DNA of 36,461 nucleotides from Thermus igniterrae ATCC 700962 (GCF_000376265.1 NZ_AQWU01000052.1:1-36461); one strand, 5' to 3'; shown: positions 14,154 through 22,904, numbered from the stretch's first letter. Numbers and translations: made by a program. Notes: generated by a model from the sequence alone, not told the origin.

Positions 14154-16912
14154 GTTCTCTTAAAACTATGAACCCTGAGCGCCGCCTAATAGAACATCGT
14201 CTACCCCTCAAGGAAATCTCGGAAGCCTCGGCCCGGGAAAAGTCCATCCGCCACGGGCATATCTCCACCCTGCACATCTGGTGGGCCCGGCGCCCGCTGG
14301 CGGCAAGCCGGGCCGCGGTGTTTGCCACGCTGGTGCCCGACACCGACGAGAACTACGAGCTGGTTAAGAGGATTGTTCCCTGGGAGGCAGTTAAAGACGG
14401 CAACAACCCGGACATCCTGGAAGCCCGCCGTAGGGTGCTGGAGGCCAATGGCGGCCAGCCTCCCAGGGTGCTGGACCCCTTTGCCGGGGGTGGAGCCATT
14501 CCCCTCGAGGCCCTGCGCCTGGGTTGCGAGACCTACGCCCTGGACCTGAACCCCGTGGCCTACCTGATTCTGAAGGCTACCCTCGAGTACCCCCAGAAGT
14601 ACGGCCAGCCCGAAAGCCGTCCCGTGCCGGAGTACATCCGGCAAAGGGATAGGGAAGCCTGGTCTCAGGAAAAGCAGAGGCCCCTCCTTTCTGGAGAGGG
14701 GGAGTGGGTGCAGTCCTACCGCAAGAACCCCCTGGCCACCGAGGTGCGCTACTGGGGCGAGTGGGTGCTGGAGCGGGCCAGGGCCGAGCTGGCCGAGTTT
14801 TATCCCCAAGACCCCGATGGCAAGACCCCCGTGGCCTACCTCTGGGCCCGCACCGTTACCTGCACCAACCCCGCCTGCCGCGCCGAGGTGCCCCTGGTGC
14901 GCCAGTGGTGGCTGGCCAAGAAGGACAAAAAGCGCATTGCCCTAAGGCCGCTGGTCAATGAGGCCACCAAGACCATCTCCTTTGCGGTGGAGGAGGTGGG
15001 AAAGGGCGAGGAGTGGCCAGAAAAGGGCACCATTGAGCGGGGTGATGCCACCTGCTTGGTTTGTGGTTCGGCGATTCCTTCATCCGAGATCCAGCATCAG
15101 GCTAGAGAAAAACGGTGGAAAGAGCGACTTTTGGCGGTCATTCTGGGTAGCCAGGATGAAAACGGTAAGACATACCGACCAGCCACATCAGATGATGAGG
15201 CTTCTTTTGAAAAAGCCAGGTTGAAGCTGGATGAGCTCAAGCATGGGGAGAATCTATTTAGCGAGCTTCCTTTGATTCCCGATGAGCCCATTCCTTACGA
15301 GCCTCGAGCCTTCACGCCTTGTATCTATGGTTTTGAGCAATGGGGCCAGCTCTTCAACCCCCGCCAGGCCCTGGCCCTGGTCACCTTTGCCAAGTGGGTG
15401 CGCGAGGCCCATGCCGAGATGTTGCGGCGGGGGATGGAGGAGGAGTGGGCTCGAGGGGTGGCGACATACTTGGCTTTCAGCTTAGACAAGGTTGTTGACT
15501 ATTGTTCTTCTTTGTGTCGCTGGGGCAATGATGATGAAGGTGTTACAAACACCTTTGGTAGACAAGCGCTTCCCATGGTTTGGGATTATGCCGAAACTAA
15601 TCCGATAGGTCTACTTACCGGCAGCTATTCATGGGCACTGGTGTACGAAGTCAAGGTAATTGAACATGTTAGTGGATGGGAGGGGCCTTGTACTGCCCAC
15701 CGCTCCACTGCCACCCGCCTTCCCTTCCCAGACGGCTTCTTTGACGCCATCATCACCGACCCCCCCTACTACGACGCCGTGCCCTATGCCGACCTTTCGG
15801 ATTTCTTCTACGTTTGGCTCAAGCGCACGGTGGGCCACCTTTACCCCGAGCACTTCCGCACCCCCCTCACCCCCAAAAGCCAGGAAGCGGTGCAGAACCC
15901 GGTGCGCCACGGGGGCGACAACCAAAAGGCCAAGCAGTTCTTTGAGGACATGATGCGCCAGGCCTTCCAGGAGATGCACCGGGTGCTCAAGCCCGGGGGC
16001 GAGGCCACCATCGTATTCGCCCACAAGAGCACCGAGGCCTGGGAGACCCTCATCAGCGCCCTCATCCGGGCGGGGTTTCAGGTACAAACTTCCTGGCCGT
16101 TGCATACAGAAAGTAGGGGTCGATTGAGAGCACATAAAGCCGCGGCGCTGGCCTCTTCCACCTTCCTGAACTGCACCAAGCGCTCGGGGGGTGGCGTCGG
16201 CTTCTTCGCCGATGTGCGCCGCGAGATGCAAGAGGCCATCCGCCCCCGGCTTCAGGAGTTCTGGGAGGCGGGCATTCGCGGGGCCGACTTCTTCATGTCG
16301 GCCATTGGGCCGGGGCTGGAGGCCTACAGCCGCTACGACCTGGTCAAGCGGGCCGATGGCCGCCAGGTGGGGGTGGGCGAGTTTCTGGACGAGGTGCGCC
16401 GCATCGTGCTGGAGTTTGCCCTGGAGCAGGTTTTGGGGGCAAAGGCCATGGGCGGGGTGGACGGGCCCACCCAGTTTGCCCTCCTGGCCCTCTGGGCCTA
16501 TGGCACCGAGCTTCCTTCCGACGAGGCCCGCAAGCTGGCCCAGAGCGTGGGGGTAGAGCTTGCTGAGCTCGGTAGCCTGGTGCAGCAAAAGGGGGAGAAG
16601 ACCTTTGTGCGCCTTTCCGCCGAGCGGGCCAAGGATAAGCGCTTGGGAAGGCCAGCAGAGGGCCCCGCGTCCGGCCAGGAGCGTGTGCCCATGATAGACG
16701 CCCTCCACCGCACCCTGCTCCTCCGCCGCGAGGGCAAACAGGCCATAGCCGACTACCTGGAGGAGGTGGGCTACCTGGAAAGCGAGGTGTTTTGGCAGGT
16801 GGCCCAAGCCCTGGCGGAGGTCCTCGAGGGCACTGAGGAAAGCCGCGCTCTCAAGGAACTTCTGGCGGTGCGCCAGGGGTTGCCCAAGCCTGGGAGGTCG
16901 CGGCTTTTCTAG
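14150..16912 (+). CDS. DUF1156-containing DNA methyltransferase
   Basis: A 920-residue methylase. The N-terminus (about 10-65) is DUF1156: RRLIEHRLPLKEISEASAREK followed by HISTLHIWWARRPLAASRAA. The SAM-binding motif I is DPFAGGGAIPLEALRLG (about 109-125) and the catalytic motif is TDPPYYDAVPYADLSDFF (about 536-553), as in amino (N6-adenine or N4-cytosine) methylases. Two Cys pairs, CTNPAC (about 237-242) and CLVC (about 300-303), probably bind zinc. It would mark host DNA, with the helicase and ATPase as partners; target sequence unknown. Base composition is patchy: 15481-15660 is 45% G+C by hand count (81 of 180) against 62% in 15721-15780, and 15061-15180 is about 51%. The ATG at 14150 overlaps the helicase stop. 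Orphan-methylase function is possible but less likely given the operon. Confidence 0.88.
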   Translation: MSSLKTMNPERRLIEHRLPLKEISEASAREKSIRHGHISTLHIWWARRPLAASRAAVFATLVPDTDENYELVKRIVPWEAVKDGNNPDILEARRRVLEANGGQPPRVLDPFAGGGAIPLEALRLGCETYALDLNPVAYLILKATLEYPQKYGQPESRPVPEYIRQRDREAWSQEKQRPLLSGEGEWVQSYRKNPLATEVRYWGEWVLERARAELAEFYPQDPDGKTPVAYLWARTVTCTNPACRAEVPLVRQWWLAKKDKKRIALRPLVNEATKTISFAVEEVGKGEEWPEKGTIERGDATCLVCGSAIPSSEIQHQAREKRWKERLLAVILGSQDENGKTYRPATSDDEASFEKARLKLDELKHGENLFSELPLIPDEPIPYEPRAFTPCIYGFEQWGQLFNPRQALALVTFAKWVREAHAEMLRRGMEEEWARGVATYLAFSLDKVVDYCSSLCRWGNDDEGVTNTFGRQALPMVWDYAETNPIGLLTGSYSWALVYEVKVIEHVSGWEGPCTAHRSTATRLPFPDGFFDAIITDPPYYDAVPYADLSDFFYVWLKRTVGHLYPEHFRTPLTPKSQEAVQNPVRHGGDNQKAKQFFEDMMRQAFQEMHRVLKPGGEATIVFAHKSTEAWETLISALIRAGFQVQTSWPLHTESRGRLRAHKAAALASSTFLNCTKRSGGGVGFFADVRREMQEAIRPRLQEFWEAGIRGADFFMSAIGPGLEAYSRYDLVKRADGRQVGVGEFLDEVRRIVLEFALEQVLGAKAMGGVDGPTQFALLALWAYGTELPSDEARKLAQSVGVELAELGSLVQQKGEKTFVRLSAERAKDKRLGRPAEGPASGQERVPMIDALHRTLLLRREGKQAIADYLEEVGYLESEVFWQVAQALAEVLEGTEESRALKELLAVRQGLPKPGRSRLF

Positions 16913-16990
16913 GGGGTGAACTTTGCGGAGACCACGCTCACAAGCCGTTTTAATCGTGAAATTTTTAACAAAAGGCTGACCACCCGAACC

Positions 16991-18931
16991 CTAAGGGTAA
17001 AGCTCCCGCACCTCCCCCTCCAGAGCCTCCAGCTCCACCACCGGCAGGCGGCACACCCCCTGCCGGCAGAGGTAGGCCCTGCCGGGCTCCCGGCCCTCGA
17101 GGGCCGGCAAGGCCCCCGCCGGCCCCACGACCAGCTGGGTGAGGGGAAGGTACATCCCCTTGGCGCCCTCGAGGAGAGGGGAGGGAAGGGGCAGGGCCAG
17201 CTCAGAGCCCTCCCGGAGGAGCCGCCGCACCAGGAGGAAGCCCGGCAGGGCATGGGGGTAGCGCTCCAGCCAAAGGGCGCTCCCCTCCAGAAGGGCCTCC
17301 GCCCTCTGCCGGTAGTCCCCGCCGAAGATGGCCCCCAGACGCCAGAAGGCCTCCGCCAGGGCGCTGGCCCCAGAGGGGACCGCCCCCTCCTCCACCTCCC
17401 GGGCGGGCAGGGGCAGGGAGGGAGCCTCCCCCGTGCCGAAGGCCTCCCAGGCGGCCTCGGCCAGGCGCCTGGCCCAGTCCAGGTAGGGCCACTCGTGGGT
17501 GGCGGTGTAGAGCTCCAAAAGGGCCAGGGCGGTGAAGCTCTGGTCAGCCAGGAAGGCCTCCTGGCCGAGCCTTCCCTCCCGCCAGGCATGGCGCACCAGC
17601 CCGTCCCGCCACATCCCCCGGAGGAGGAACTGGGCCCCCCTGCGGGCCGCCTCCAGGTACCGCCTTTCCCCCAGCAGCCTCCCCGCCTCGGCCAGGGCCC
17701 GCACCGCCAGGGCCGAGGTGTCCGCCAGCACCTTGTCGTCCAGGGCCGGGGGCACCCGCCGCCTGCGGGCAGCCAGGAGCCGCCCCCGCACCGCCTCGCG
17801 CCAGGGGGCAAACCCCTCCCCCAGGGCCTCCCGCACGGCCTCCTCCCCCCAGGCGGTGAGGACGCTCCTTTCCCCCAGGTCCGGCCCCAGGGCAAAAAAG
17901 CGCTGGGCCAGGGGAAAAGCTTCCCCCAAAACGGCCCTTAGCTCGGCCTCCGTCCAGGTGTAGTACCGCCCCTCCTCCCCTTCGCTTTCCGCGTCCAGGG
18001 CGGTGTAGAAGCCCCCCTCCCGGTGCTGCATGGAGAGGAGCCAGTCCAGGGTCTCCCGGGCCACCCGCAGGAAGAGTCCCTCACGGAAGAGCTGGTAGGC
18101 TCCCAGGTAGACCCGGGCCAGCAGGGCGTTGTCGTAGAGCATCTTCTCAAAGTGGGGCACACGCCAGAAGCGATCGGTGGCGTAGCGGTGGAAGCCCCCG
18201 CCCACCTGGTCGTAGATGCCCCCCAGGGCCATGCCCCGGAGCGTGGGGCGCAACAGCTCCCCGGCCCCCTCCACCCCCCGCCAGGCCAGGGCCAGGAGGT
18301 AGAGGAGGAGGGGGCCCTGGGGGAACTTGGGGGCGGGGAGGAAACCGCCCCACTGGGGGTCAAAGGTACGCCGGAGAGCCTCCAGGGCCTTTTCCTCCGC
18401 CTCCTCCGGCACGGGACCCGGGGGCGGGGTGAGGCTCCGCCAGAGGGCCTTAGCCAGGCCTTCGGCCTCCCGCTCCAAGGCCTCCCGCTCCTCCCGCCAG
18501 GCCCGGGCCACGGCCTTGAGGACCCGCAGGAAGCCGGGGAGGCCGTTCCGGTCCTCCTTAGGGAAGTAGGTGCCGCCGAAGAAGGGCTTGCCCTCGGGGG
18601 TGAGGAAGAGGCTCATGGGCCATCCCCCCTGGCCGGTGAGGCTCTGGAGGGCCCGCATGTAGGCGGCGTCCACGTCGGGCCGCTCCTCCCGGTCCACCTT
18701 CACCGGCACGAAGTGGGCGTTGAGGAGGGCGGCCACCTCGAGGTCCTGAAAGCTCTCCCGGTGCATCACGTGGCACCAGTGGCAGGCGCTGTAGCCCACG
18801 GAGAGGAAGAGGGGCTTGTCCTCCTCCCTGGCCTTGCGGAAGGCCTCCTCCCCGAAGGGGTACCAGTCCACGGGGTCCTGGGCGTGGGCCAGGAGGTAGG
18901 GGCTCAGGGCGTCTTTGAGGCGGTTGGCCAT
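16991..18931 (-). CDS. DUF255 thioredoxin-fold protein (YyaL / SPATA20 family)
   Basis: A 646-residue cytosolic protein. The N-terminal domain (about 1-160) is the DUF255 thioredoxin-like fold, with the C50-H-W-C53-H motif in [14 protein letters not shown] and [18 protein letters not shown], then [25 protein letters not shown]. The rest is an (alpha/alpha)6-barrel-like region of the kind found in glycosidase/epimerase relatives ([46 protein letters not shown]). The family is widely conserved but its substrate is unknown. It is convergent with the defence operon, separated by 78 bases holding an AT-rich patch (16960-16980), and divergent from nadC. On its own strand a TAGCCT lies seven bases before the ATG, so a leaderless transcript is possible. 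Confidence 0.9.
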   Translation of the reverse strand: MANRLKDALSPYLLAHAQDPVDWYPFGEEAFRKAREEDKPLFLSVGYSACHWCHVMHRESFQDLEVAALLNAHFVPVKVDREERPDVDAAYMRALQSLTGQGGWPMSLFLTPEGKPFFGGTYFPKEDRNGLPGFLRVLKAVARAWREEREALEREAEGLAKALWRSLTPPPGPVPEEAEEKALEALRRTFDPQWGGFLPAPKFPQGPLLLYLLALAWRGVEGAGELLRPTLRGMALGGIYDQVGGGFHRYATDRFWRVPHFEKMLYDNALLARVYLGAYQLFREGLFLRVARETLDWLLSMQHREGGFYTALDAESEGEEGRYYTWTEAELRAVLGEAFPLAQRFFALGPDLGERSVLTAWGEEAVREALGEGFAPWREAVRGRLLAARRRRVPPALDDKVLADTSALAVRALAEAGRLLGERRYLEAARRGAQFLLRGMWRDGLVRHAWREGRLGQEAFLADQSFTALALLELYTATHEWPYLDWARRLAEAAWEAFGTGEAPSLPLPAREVEEGAVPSGASALAEAFWRLGAIFGGDYRQRAEALLEGSALWLERYPHALPGFLLVRRLLREGSELALPLPSPLLEGAKGMYLPLTQLVVGPAGALPALEGREPGRAYLCRQGVCRLPVVELEALEGEVRELYP

Positions 18932-18977
18932 CCCCCTAAGGCTAGCCCGCCCCCCTTTTGCCGGGACCCATCCTCCT

Positions 18978-18983
18978 TACAAT
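18978..18983 (+). promoter_or_regulatory. -10 element TACAAT of a leaderless nadC promoter
   Basis: TACAAT ends seven bases before the nadC ATG at 18991, so transcription would start on or next to the A of the start codon. No Shine-Dalgarno precedes this ATG, in keeping with the leaderless mRNAs common in Thermus. A convincing -35 is not seen. Confidence 0.55.
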
Positions 18984-18990
18984 GGGGGGC

Positions 18991-19827
18991 ATGGTGCCGG
19001 CGGTGGACGAGCCGACCCTCAGGGCCTGGCTTCAGGAGGACCTGGGGCCGGGCGACCTGACCAGCCTCCTCACCGTGCCCGAGGGGCTACAGGGGGAGGC
19101 CCTGATCCTGGCCAAGGAGGAGGGCGTGGTGGCCGGCCTGCCCCTGGCGGAGCGGGTCTTCCGCCTGGCGGACCCCCGCGTGGGCTTCACCCCCCTGGTG
19201 GCCGAGGGGGCCCGGGTGGCCCGGGGGGAGGCCCTGGCCCGGCTGGAGGGCCCCCTGCGGGGCATCCTGGCGGGGGAGAGGCTGGCCCTGAACCTCCTGC
19301 AGCGGCTTTCCGGCATCGCCACCCTCACCCGGGCCTATGTGGAGGCCCTGGAGGGCACGAAGACCCGGGTCCTGGACACCCGCAAGACCACCCCCGGCCT
19401 CAGGGCCCTGGAGAAGTACGCGGTGCGGGTGGGGGGCGGGCAGAACCACCGCTTCGGCCTCTTTGACGGCATCCTCATCAAGGAGAACCACGTGCGGGCC
19501 GCAGGGGGTGTGGGGGAGGCGGTGCGCCGGGCCAAGGCCGGGGCCCCCCACTACCTCAAGGTGGAGGTGGAGGTGACGAGCCTCGAGGAGCTGGAGGAGG
19601 CCCTGGCCGCGGGGGCCGACCTCATCCTCCTGGACAACTTTCCCCTCGAGGCCCTCCGGGAGGCGGTGGCCCGGGTGGGGGGGAGGGTGCCCCTGGAGGC
19701 CAGCGGCAACATGACCCTGGAGCGGGCCCGCCTGGCGGCGGAGGCGGGGGTGGACTACGTGAGCGTGGGGGCCCTCACCCACTCCGCCAGGGCCCTGGAC
19801 CTCTCCCTCCTGGTGGTGGCGCCATGA
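18991..19827 (+). CDS. nadC: NadC, nicotinate-nucleotide pyrophosphorylase (carboxylating)
   Basis: A 278-residue quinolinate phosphoribosyltransferase that turns quinolinate and PRPP into nicotinate mononucleotide, CO2 and pyrophosphate, the third step of de novo NAD synthesis. Markers: [10 protein letters not shown] near the N-terminus, [59 protein letters not shown] (substrate-binding Arg, Lys and His residues), ADLILLDNF and [21 protein letters not shown]. Length is typical. The ATG at 18991 is preferred to the upstream TTG (18958) and ATG (18982) starts because of the -10 element placed for leaderless transcription. It is the first gene of the nad operon but is separated from nadA by a toxin-antitoxin pair. 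Confidence 0.95.
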   Translation: MVPAVDEPTLRAWLQEDLGPGDLTSLLTVPEGLQGEALILAKEEGVVAGLPLAERVFRLADPRVGFTPLVAEGARVARGEALARLEGPLRGILAGERLALNLLQRLSGIATLTRAYVEALEGTKTRVLDTRKTTPGLRALEKYAVRVGGGQNHRFGLFDGILIKENHVRAAGGVGEAVRRAKAGAPHYLKVEVEVTSLEELEEALAAGADLILLDNFPLEALREAVARVGGRVPLEASGNMTLERARLAAEAGVDYVSVGALTHSARALDLSLLVVAP

Positions 19828-19853
19828 TGGCAGAACCTGCTACCATGATGGTA
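19821..19853 (+). promoter_or_regulatory. Double palindromic operator of the toxin-antitoxin operon
   Basis: Two odd palindromes with the same core CCATGATGG: GCCATGATGGC (19821-19831) and TACCATGATGGTA (19841-19853). Their centres are exactly 21 bases apart, two turns of B-DNA, which suits cooperative binding of ribbon-helix-helix dimers on one face. The first covers the nadC stop codon and the second touches the antitoxin ATG. TACCAT (19841-19846) also sits six bases ahead of that ATG and could be the -10 of a leaderless antitoxin mRNA. Autoregulation by the antitoxin or toxin-antitoxin complex is inferred. Confidence 0.6.
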
Positions 19854-20107
19854 TGGTGCGCACCCAGGTCCAGCTCACGGAGGAGCAGGCAGCCCGCCTC
19901 AAGCGCCTGGCCCAGGAGGAGGGGGTCTCCCAGGCGGAGTTGGTGCGGCGGGCGGTGGAGCGCTTTTTGCAGGAGGAGGCCAACGGGGGCTTTGCCGAGC
20001 GGGCCCGCCGGGCCCTGGCGGCCGTGGGACGGTTTGCCTCGGGGGAGAAGGACGTGAGCCAGGCCCACGACCGCTACCTGGAGGAGGCCTTTGGCGGTCT
20101 TCGTTGA
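19853..20107 (+). CDS. Ribbon-helix-helix antitoxin (CopG/VapB-like)
   Basis: An 84-residue protein whose first 45 residues form a ribbon-helix-helix DNA-binding domain: RTQVQLTEEQAARLKRLAQ, then GVSQAELVRRAVERFL. The C-terminal tail (about 46-84) would wrap the toxin. It overlaps the PIN-domain gene by 17 bases, the usual order for a VapB-VapC pair. Upstream lie two palindromes that fit autoregulation. It lies between nadC and nadA in the same orientation, 25 bases after nadC. The role as antitoxin is inferred from the RHH-PIN pairing. Confidence 0.82.
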   Translation: MVRTQVQLTEEQAARLKRLAQEEGVSQAELVRRAVERFLQEEANGGFAERARRALAAVGRFASGEKDVSQAHDRYLEEAFGGLR

Positions 20108-20486
20108 CACCTCGGCCCTCTACGCCCTCCTGGACCGGGACGACGAGAAGCACCCCGAGGCGGCGGAGACCTTGAGAAGGCTTCTGGCGGACCAGGAGCG
20201 CCTCCTTACCCACACCTACGTGGTGGTGGAAAGCGCCGCCCTGGTGCAGCGGCGCCTGGGGCCGGAGGCGGTCCGGGCCCTTTGCGGCGACCTCCTGGGG
20301 GTGGTGCGCACCCTGCCCGTGGACGAGGCCCTCCACCAGGAGGCCCTCACCGCCCTTCTGGCCTCGGGCCGCAAGGACGTGAGCCTGGTGGACTGGACGA
20401 GCTTTCTCTTCATGCGCCGGCACGGCCTGAGGAAGGCCTTTGCCTTTGACGCCCACTTTTGGGAACAGGGCTTTGCCCAAGCTTAG
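20091..20486 (+). CDS. PIN-domain toxin (VapC-like ribonuclease)
   Basis: A 131-residue PIN-domain protein, expected to be a metal-dependent RNase that cuts tRNA or rRNA when free of its antitoxin. The acidic residues expected in the active site are present: D6 in VFVDTSALYALLD, an early Glu in VVVESAALV (about 47), D (about 100) in SLVDWTSFLFM, and D (about 119) in FAFDAHFWEQGF. The start is TTG at 20091, preceded by a GAGGAGG site four bases upstream inside the antitoxin gene; no ATG gives a complete PIN fold. It ends four bases before nadA. All acidic positions look intact, so the toxin is probably active. A non-TA housekeeping PIN role is less likely given the RHH partner. Confidence 0.82.
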   Translation: MAVFVDTSALYALLDRDDEKHPEAAETLRRLLADQERLLTHTYVVVESAALVQRRLGPEAVRALCGDLLGVVRTLPVDEALHQEALTALLASGRKDVSLVDWTSFLFMRRHGLRKAFAFDAHFWEQGFAQA

Positions 20487-20490
20487 AAGC

Positions 20491-21414
20491 ATGGACAAGA
20501 AGGAACTCACCCAAGCCATAGCCCAGCTCAAGGCGGAACGGCAGGCGGTCATCCTGGCCCACTCCTACCAGCTTCCCGAGGTGCAGGAGGTGGCGGACTT
20601 CGTGGGGGATTCCCTGGGCCTGGCCCGGGAGGCAGAGCGCACCAGGGCCAAGGTGATCGTCTTCGCCGGGGTGCACTTCATGGCGGAGACCGCGGCCATC
20701 CTCAACCCGGAGAAGACCGTGCTTCTGCCCGACCTCGAGGCCGGCTGCTCCCTGGCCGATAGCATCCGCCCCGAGGACGTCCTGGCCTGGAAGGAGGCCC
20801 ACCCCGAGGGGATTGTGGTGGCCTACGTGAACACCAAAGCGGAGGTGAAGGCCCTGGCGGACGTGTGCGTGACCAGCGCCAACGCGGTGGAGGTGGTGGC
20901 CCGCCTCCCCCAGGACCGGCCCATCTTCTTCGTGCCCGACATGTTCCTGGGGGCCCACGTGGCCCGGATGACGGGCAGGCGGCTGGACCTCTTCCCCGGG
21001 GAGTGCCACGTGCACGCGGGCATCCGGGAGGAGCACCTGAAGGCCCTCCTGGAGACCCACCCGGAGGCGGAGTTCCTCATCCACCCCGAGTGCGGTTGCG
21101 GCACGGGCTGCCTCTACCTGAAGCCCGACGCCAAGATGCTCTCCACCGAGGGCATGGTGCGCCACGCCAAGCGCTCCGAGGCCAGGGAGTTCGTGGTGGC
21201 CACGGAGGTGGGCATCCTCCACCGCCTCAGCAAGGAGGCCCCGGGCAAGACCTTCATCCCGGTGAAGCCCGAGGCGGTCTGCCAGTACATGAAGCGGATT
21301 ACCCTGGAAAAGGTCTACCTCTCCCTCAAGGAGATGCGCCACGTGGTCCGGGTGCCCGAGGAGGTGGCCCGGCGGGCGCGGCGGGCCCTGGAGGCCATGG
21401 TGGCGGTGGGCTGA
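20491..21414 (+). CDS. nadA: NadA, quinolinate synthase
   Basis: A 307-residue [4Fe-4S] enzyme that condenses iminoaspartate with dihydroxyacetone phosphate to quinolinate. The three expected cluster cysteines are C86 (EAGCSLAD), C172 (PGECHVHAGI) and C264 (AVCQYMKRITLE). Other family marks are AHSYQLPEVQEVADFVGDS, VAYVNTKAEVKALADVCVTS and FVPDMFLGAHV. The extra Cys-rich block HPECGCGTGCLYL is present in a subset of NadA proteins. The ATG at 20491 is chosen; the longer in-frame ORF only overlaps the toxin. It starts four bases after the PIN toxin stop and overlaps nadB by the TGATG junction. Confidence 0.95.
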   Translation: MDKKELTQAIAQLKAERQAVILAHSYQLPEVQEVADFVGDSLGLAREAERTRAKVIVFAGVHFMAETAAILNPEKTVLLPDLEAGCSLADSIRPEDVLAWKEAHPEGIVVAYVNTKAEVKALADVCVTSANAVEVVARLPQDRPIFFVPDMFLGAHVARMTGRRLDLFPGECHVHAGIREEHLKALLETHPEAEFLIHPECGCGTGCLYLKPDAKMLSTEGMVRHAKRSEAREFVVATEVGILHRLSKEAPGKTFIPVKPEAVCQYMKRITLEKVYLSLKEMRHVVRVPEEVARRARRALEAMVAVG

Positions 21415-22904
21415 TGCGCACCCTGGAAGCCGACCTCCTCGTTCTTGGGGCGGGGGTGGCGGGGGTCTACGCCGCCCTGGCCGCGGAGGCCCAGGGGGCC
21501 AGGGTCCTCCTCCTCTCCAAAGACCCCCTGCCTTCCGGCTCCACCCCCTGGGCCCAGGGGGGGGTGGCCTTCCCCCTGGACGAGGCGGACCTCGAGGCCC
21601 ACCTGGAGGACACCCTGCGGGCGGGAAGGGGCCTGGTGGAGCCCGAGGTGGCCCGCGCCCTCCTGGAGGAGGCCCCCCGGCATCTGGAAAGGCTCCTTTC
21701 CTGGGGGCTTCCCTTCCACCCCGAGCCCACCCGGGAAGGGGGGCACTCCCGCGCCCGGGTGCGCCACCTGGGAGGGGACCAAAGCGGCCTCCTCCTCCTC
21801 CGGGGCCTCCTGGCCCGCCTGAGGAGCCCGGTGCTGGAGGGGTACATGGCGGCAAGCCTCCTCCTTTCGGGGGAGCGGGTGGCGGGGGTGCTGGCCTTGG
21901 GGCCTGGGGGCCCCCTCCTGGTGCGGGCCGGGGCGGTCCTCCTGGCCACGGGCGGGCTGGGGCGGCTCTTCCCCGTGACCACCAACCCCCCTGGGGCCAC
22001 GGGGGACGGGATGGCCCTGGCCTTCCGGGCGGGGGCCATCCTGCGGGACCTGGAGTTCGTCCAGTTCCACCCCACGGCCCTGCCCAACGGGAGCCTGGTG
22101 AGCGAGGCCTGCCGCGGGGAGGGGGCCATCCTCCTCAACGCCCGGGGGGAGCGCTTCATGCCCCGCTACGACCCCCTGGGGGAGCTGGCCCCCCGGGACG
22201 TGGTGGCCCGGGCGGTTTTCTGGGAGGGGGAGCGCACGGGGGGCGTCTACCTGGACCTCCGGCCCATCCCCCACCTGGAGGCCCGCTTCCCCACGGTGGT
22301 GGCCGCGGCCCGGGCCCTGGGGTACGAACCCCTAAAGGAGCCCCTGCCCGTGGCCCCTGCCGCCCACTACGCCATGGGCGGGGTGCGGACCGACCCCTGG
22401 GGGTTCACCGGGGTCCCGGGGCTCTACGCCGCGGGGGAGGTGGCCTCCACCGGCCTCCACGGGGCCAACCGCCTGGCCTCCAACAGCCTCCTGGAGGGCC
22501 TGGTCATGGGGGAGCGGGCGGCTTTGGCCGCCCTGGCGCACCTGGCCCATCCCCCAGGGCCCAGGCCCCTTCCCGCCCTCACCCTGGACCCCGGGCTTCT
22601 CCCCGCCCTGCGGGGGTGGATGGGCCGGGCCGCCGGGGTGGTGCGCCGGAAGGAGACCCTGGCGGAGGCCCTGGCCTTTGCCCAGGACCTACCCCTGAAG
22701 GAGGTCCCCCCAGAGGCGGCGGGGCGGGAGGCCCTGGAGGCGGGAAACCTGGCCCTTTTGGCCAGGCTTCTCCTCTCCATGGCCCTCCTGCGGGAGGAAA
22801 GCCGCGGGGCCCACTTCCGCGAAGACTTCCCGGAGGAGGCCCCCGAGGCCTACCACCTCGAGGCCCAAGGGGAAAGCCTGGTCAAGGTTCCCGTGGGGGT
22901 ATAA
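21414..22904 (+). CDS. nadB: NadB, L-aspartate oxidase
   Basis: A 496-residue FAD flavoprotein that oxidises L-aspartate to iminoaspartate, the first step of de novo NAD synthesis; the product is passed to NadA. The N-terminal dinucleotide fold is LVLGAGVAGVYAALAAEAQG (about 9-28), followed by STPWAQGGVAFPLD, the succinate-dehydrogenase-type block EFVQFHPTALP, RGEGAILLNARGERFMPRYDP, and the FAD C-terminal motif YAAGEVASTGLHGANRLASNSLLEG. The ATG at 21414 shares bases with the nadA stop. The last codons contain the TATAAT of the next gene's promoter. Confidence 0.95.
   Translation: MRTLEADLLVLGAGVAGVYAALAAEAQGARVLLLSKDPLPSGSTPWAQGGVAFPLDEADLEAHLEDTLRAGRGLVEPEVARALLEEAPRHLERLLSWGLPFHPEPTREGGHSRARVRHLGGDQSGLLLLRGLLARLRSPVLEGYMAASLLLSGERVAGVLALGPGGPLLVRAGAVLLATGGLGRLFPVTTNPPGATGDGMALAFRAGAILRDLEFVQFHPTALPNGSLVSEACRGEGAILLNARGERFMPRYDPLGELAPRDVVARAVFWEGERTGGVYLDLRPIPHLEARFPTVVAAARALGYEPLKEPLPVAPAAHYAMGGVRTDPWGFTGVPGLYAAGEVASTGLHGANRLASNSLLEGLVMGERAALAALAHLAHPPGPRPLPALTLDPGLLPALRGWMGRAAGVVRRKETLAEALAFAQDLPLKEVPPEAAGREALEAGNLALLARLLLSMALLREESRGAHFREDFPEEAPEAYHLEAQGESLVKVPVGV

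Noticed and set aside
15629-16807. Long open frame on the minus strand (392 codons) opposite the methylase
   Set aside because: Its translation is rich in Gly, His and Leu with no family pattern, while the plus strand encodes conserved methylase motifs; it is a GC-codon shadow.
7701-16912. Complete class 1 DISARM system
   Set aside because: DrmA, DrmB and DrmC (phospholipase D nuclease) are absent; only the DrmD-like helicase and a methylase are shared.
16913-16990. Terminator between the methylase and the DUF255 gene
   Set aside because: The stretch is AT-rich at 16955-16980 but only imperfect pairing is possible, so no terminator is called.
16916-17941. Plus-strand open frame of 341 codons opposite the DUF255 gene
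   Set aside because: It is low-complexity (Gly, Pro, Gln, His) without a domain; the minus strand encodes a complete DUF255 protein.
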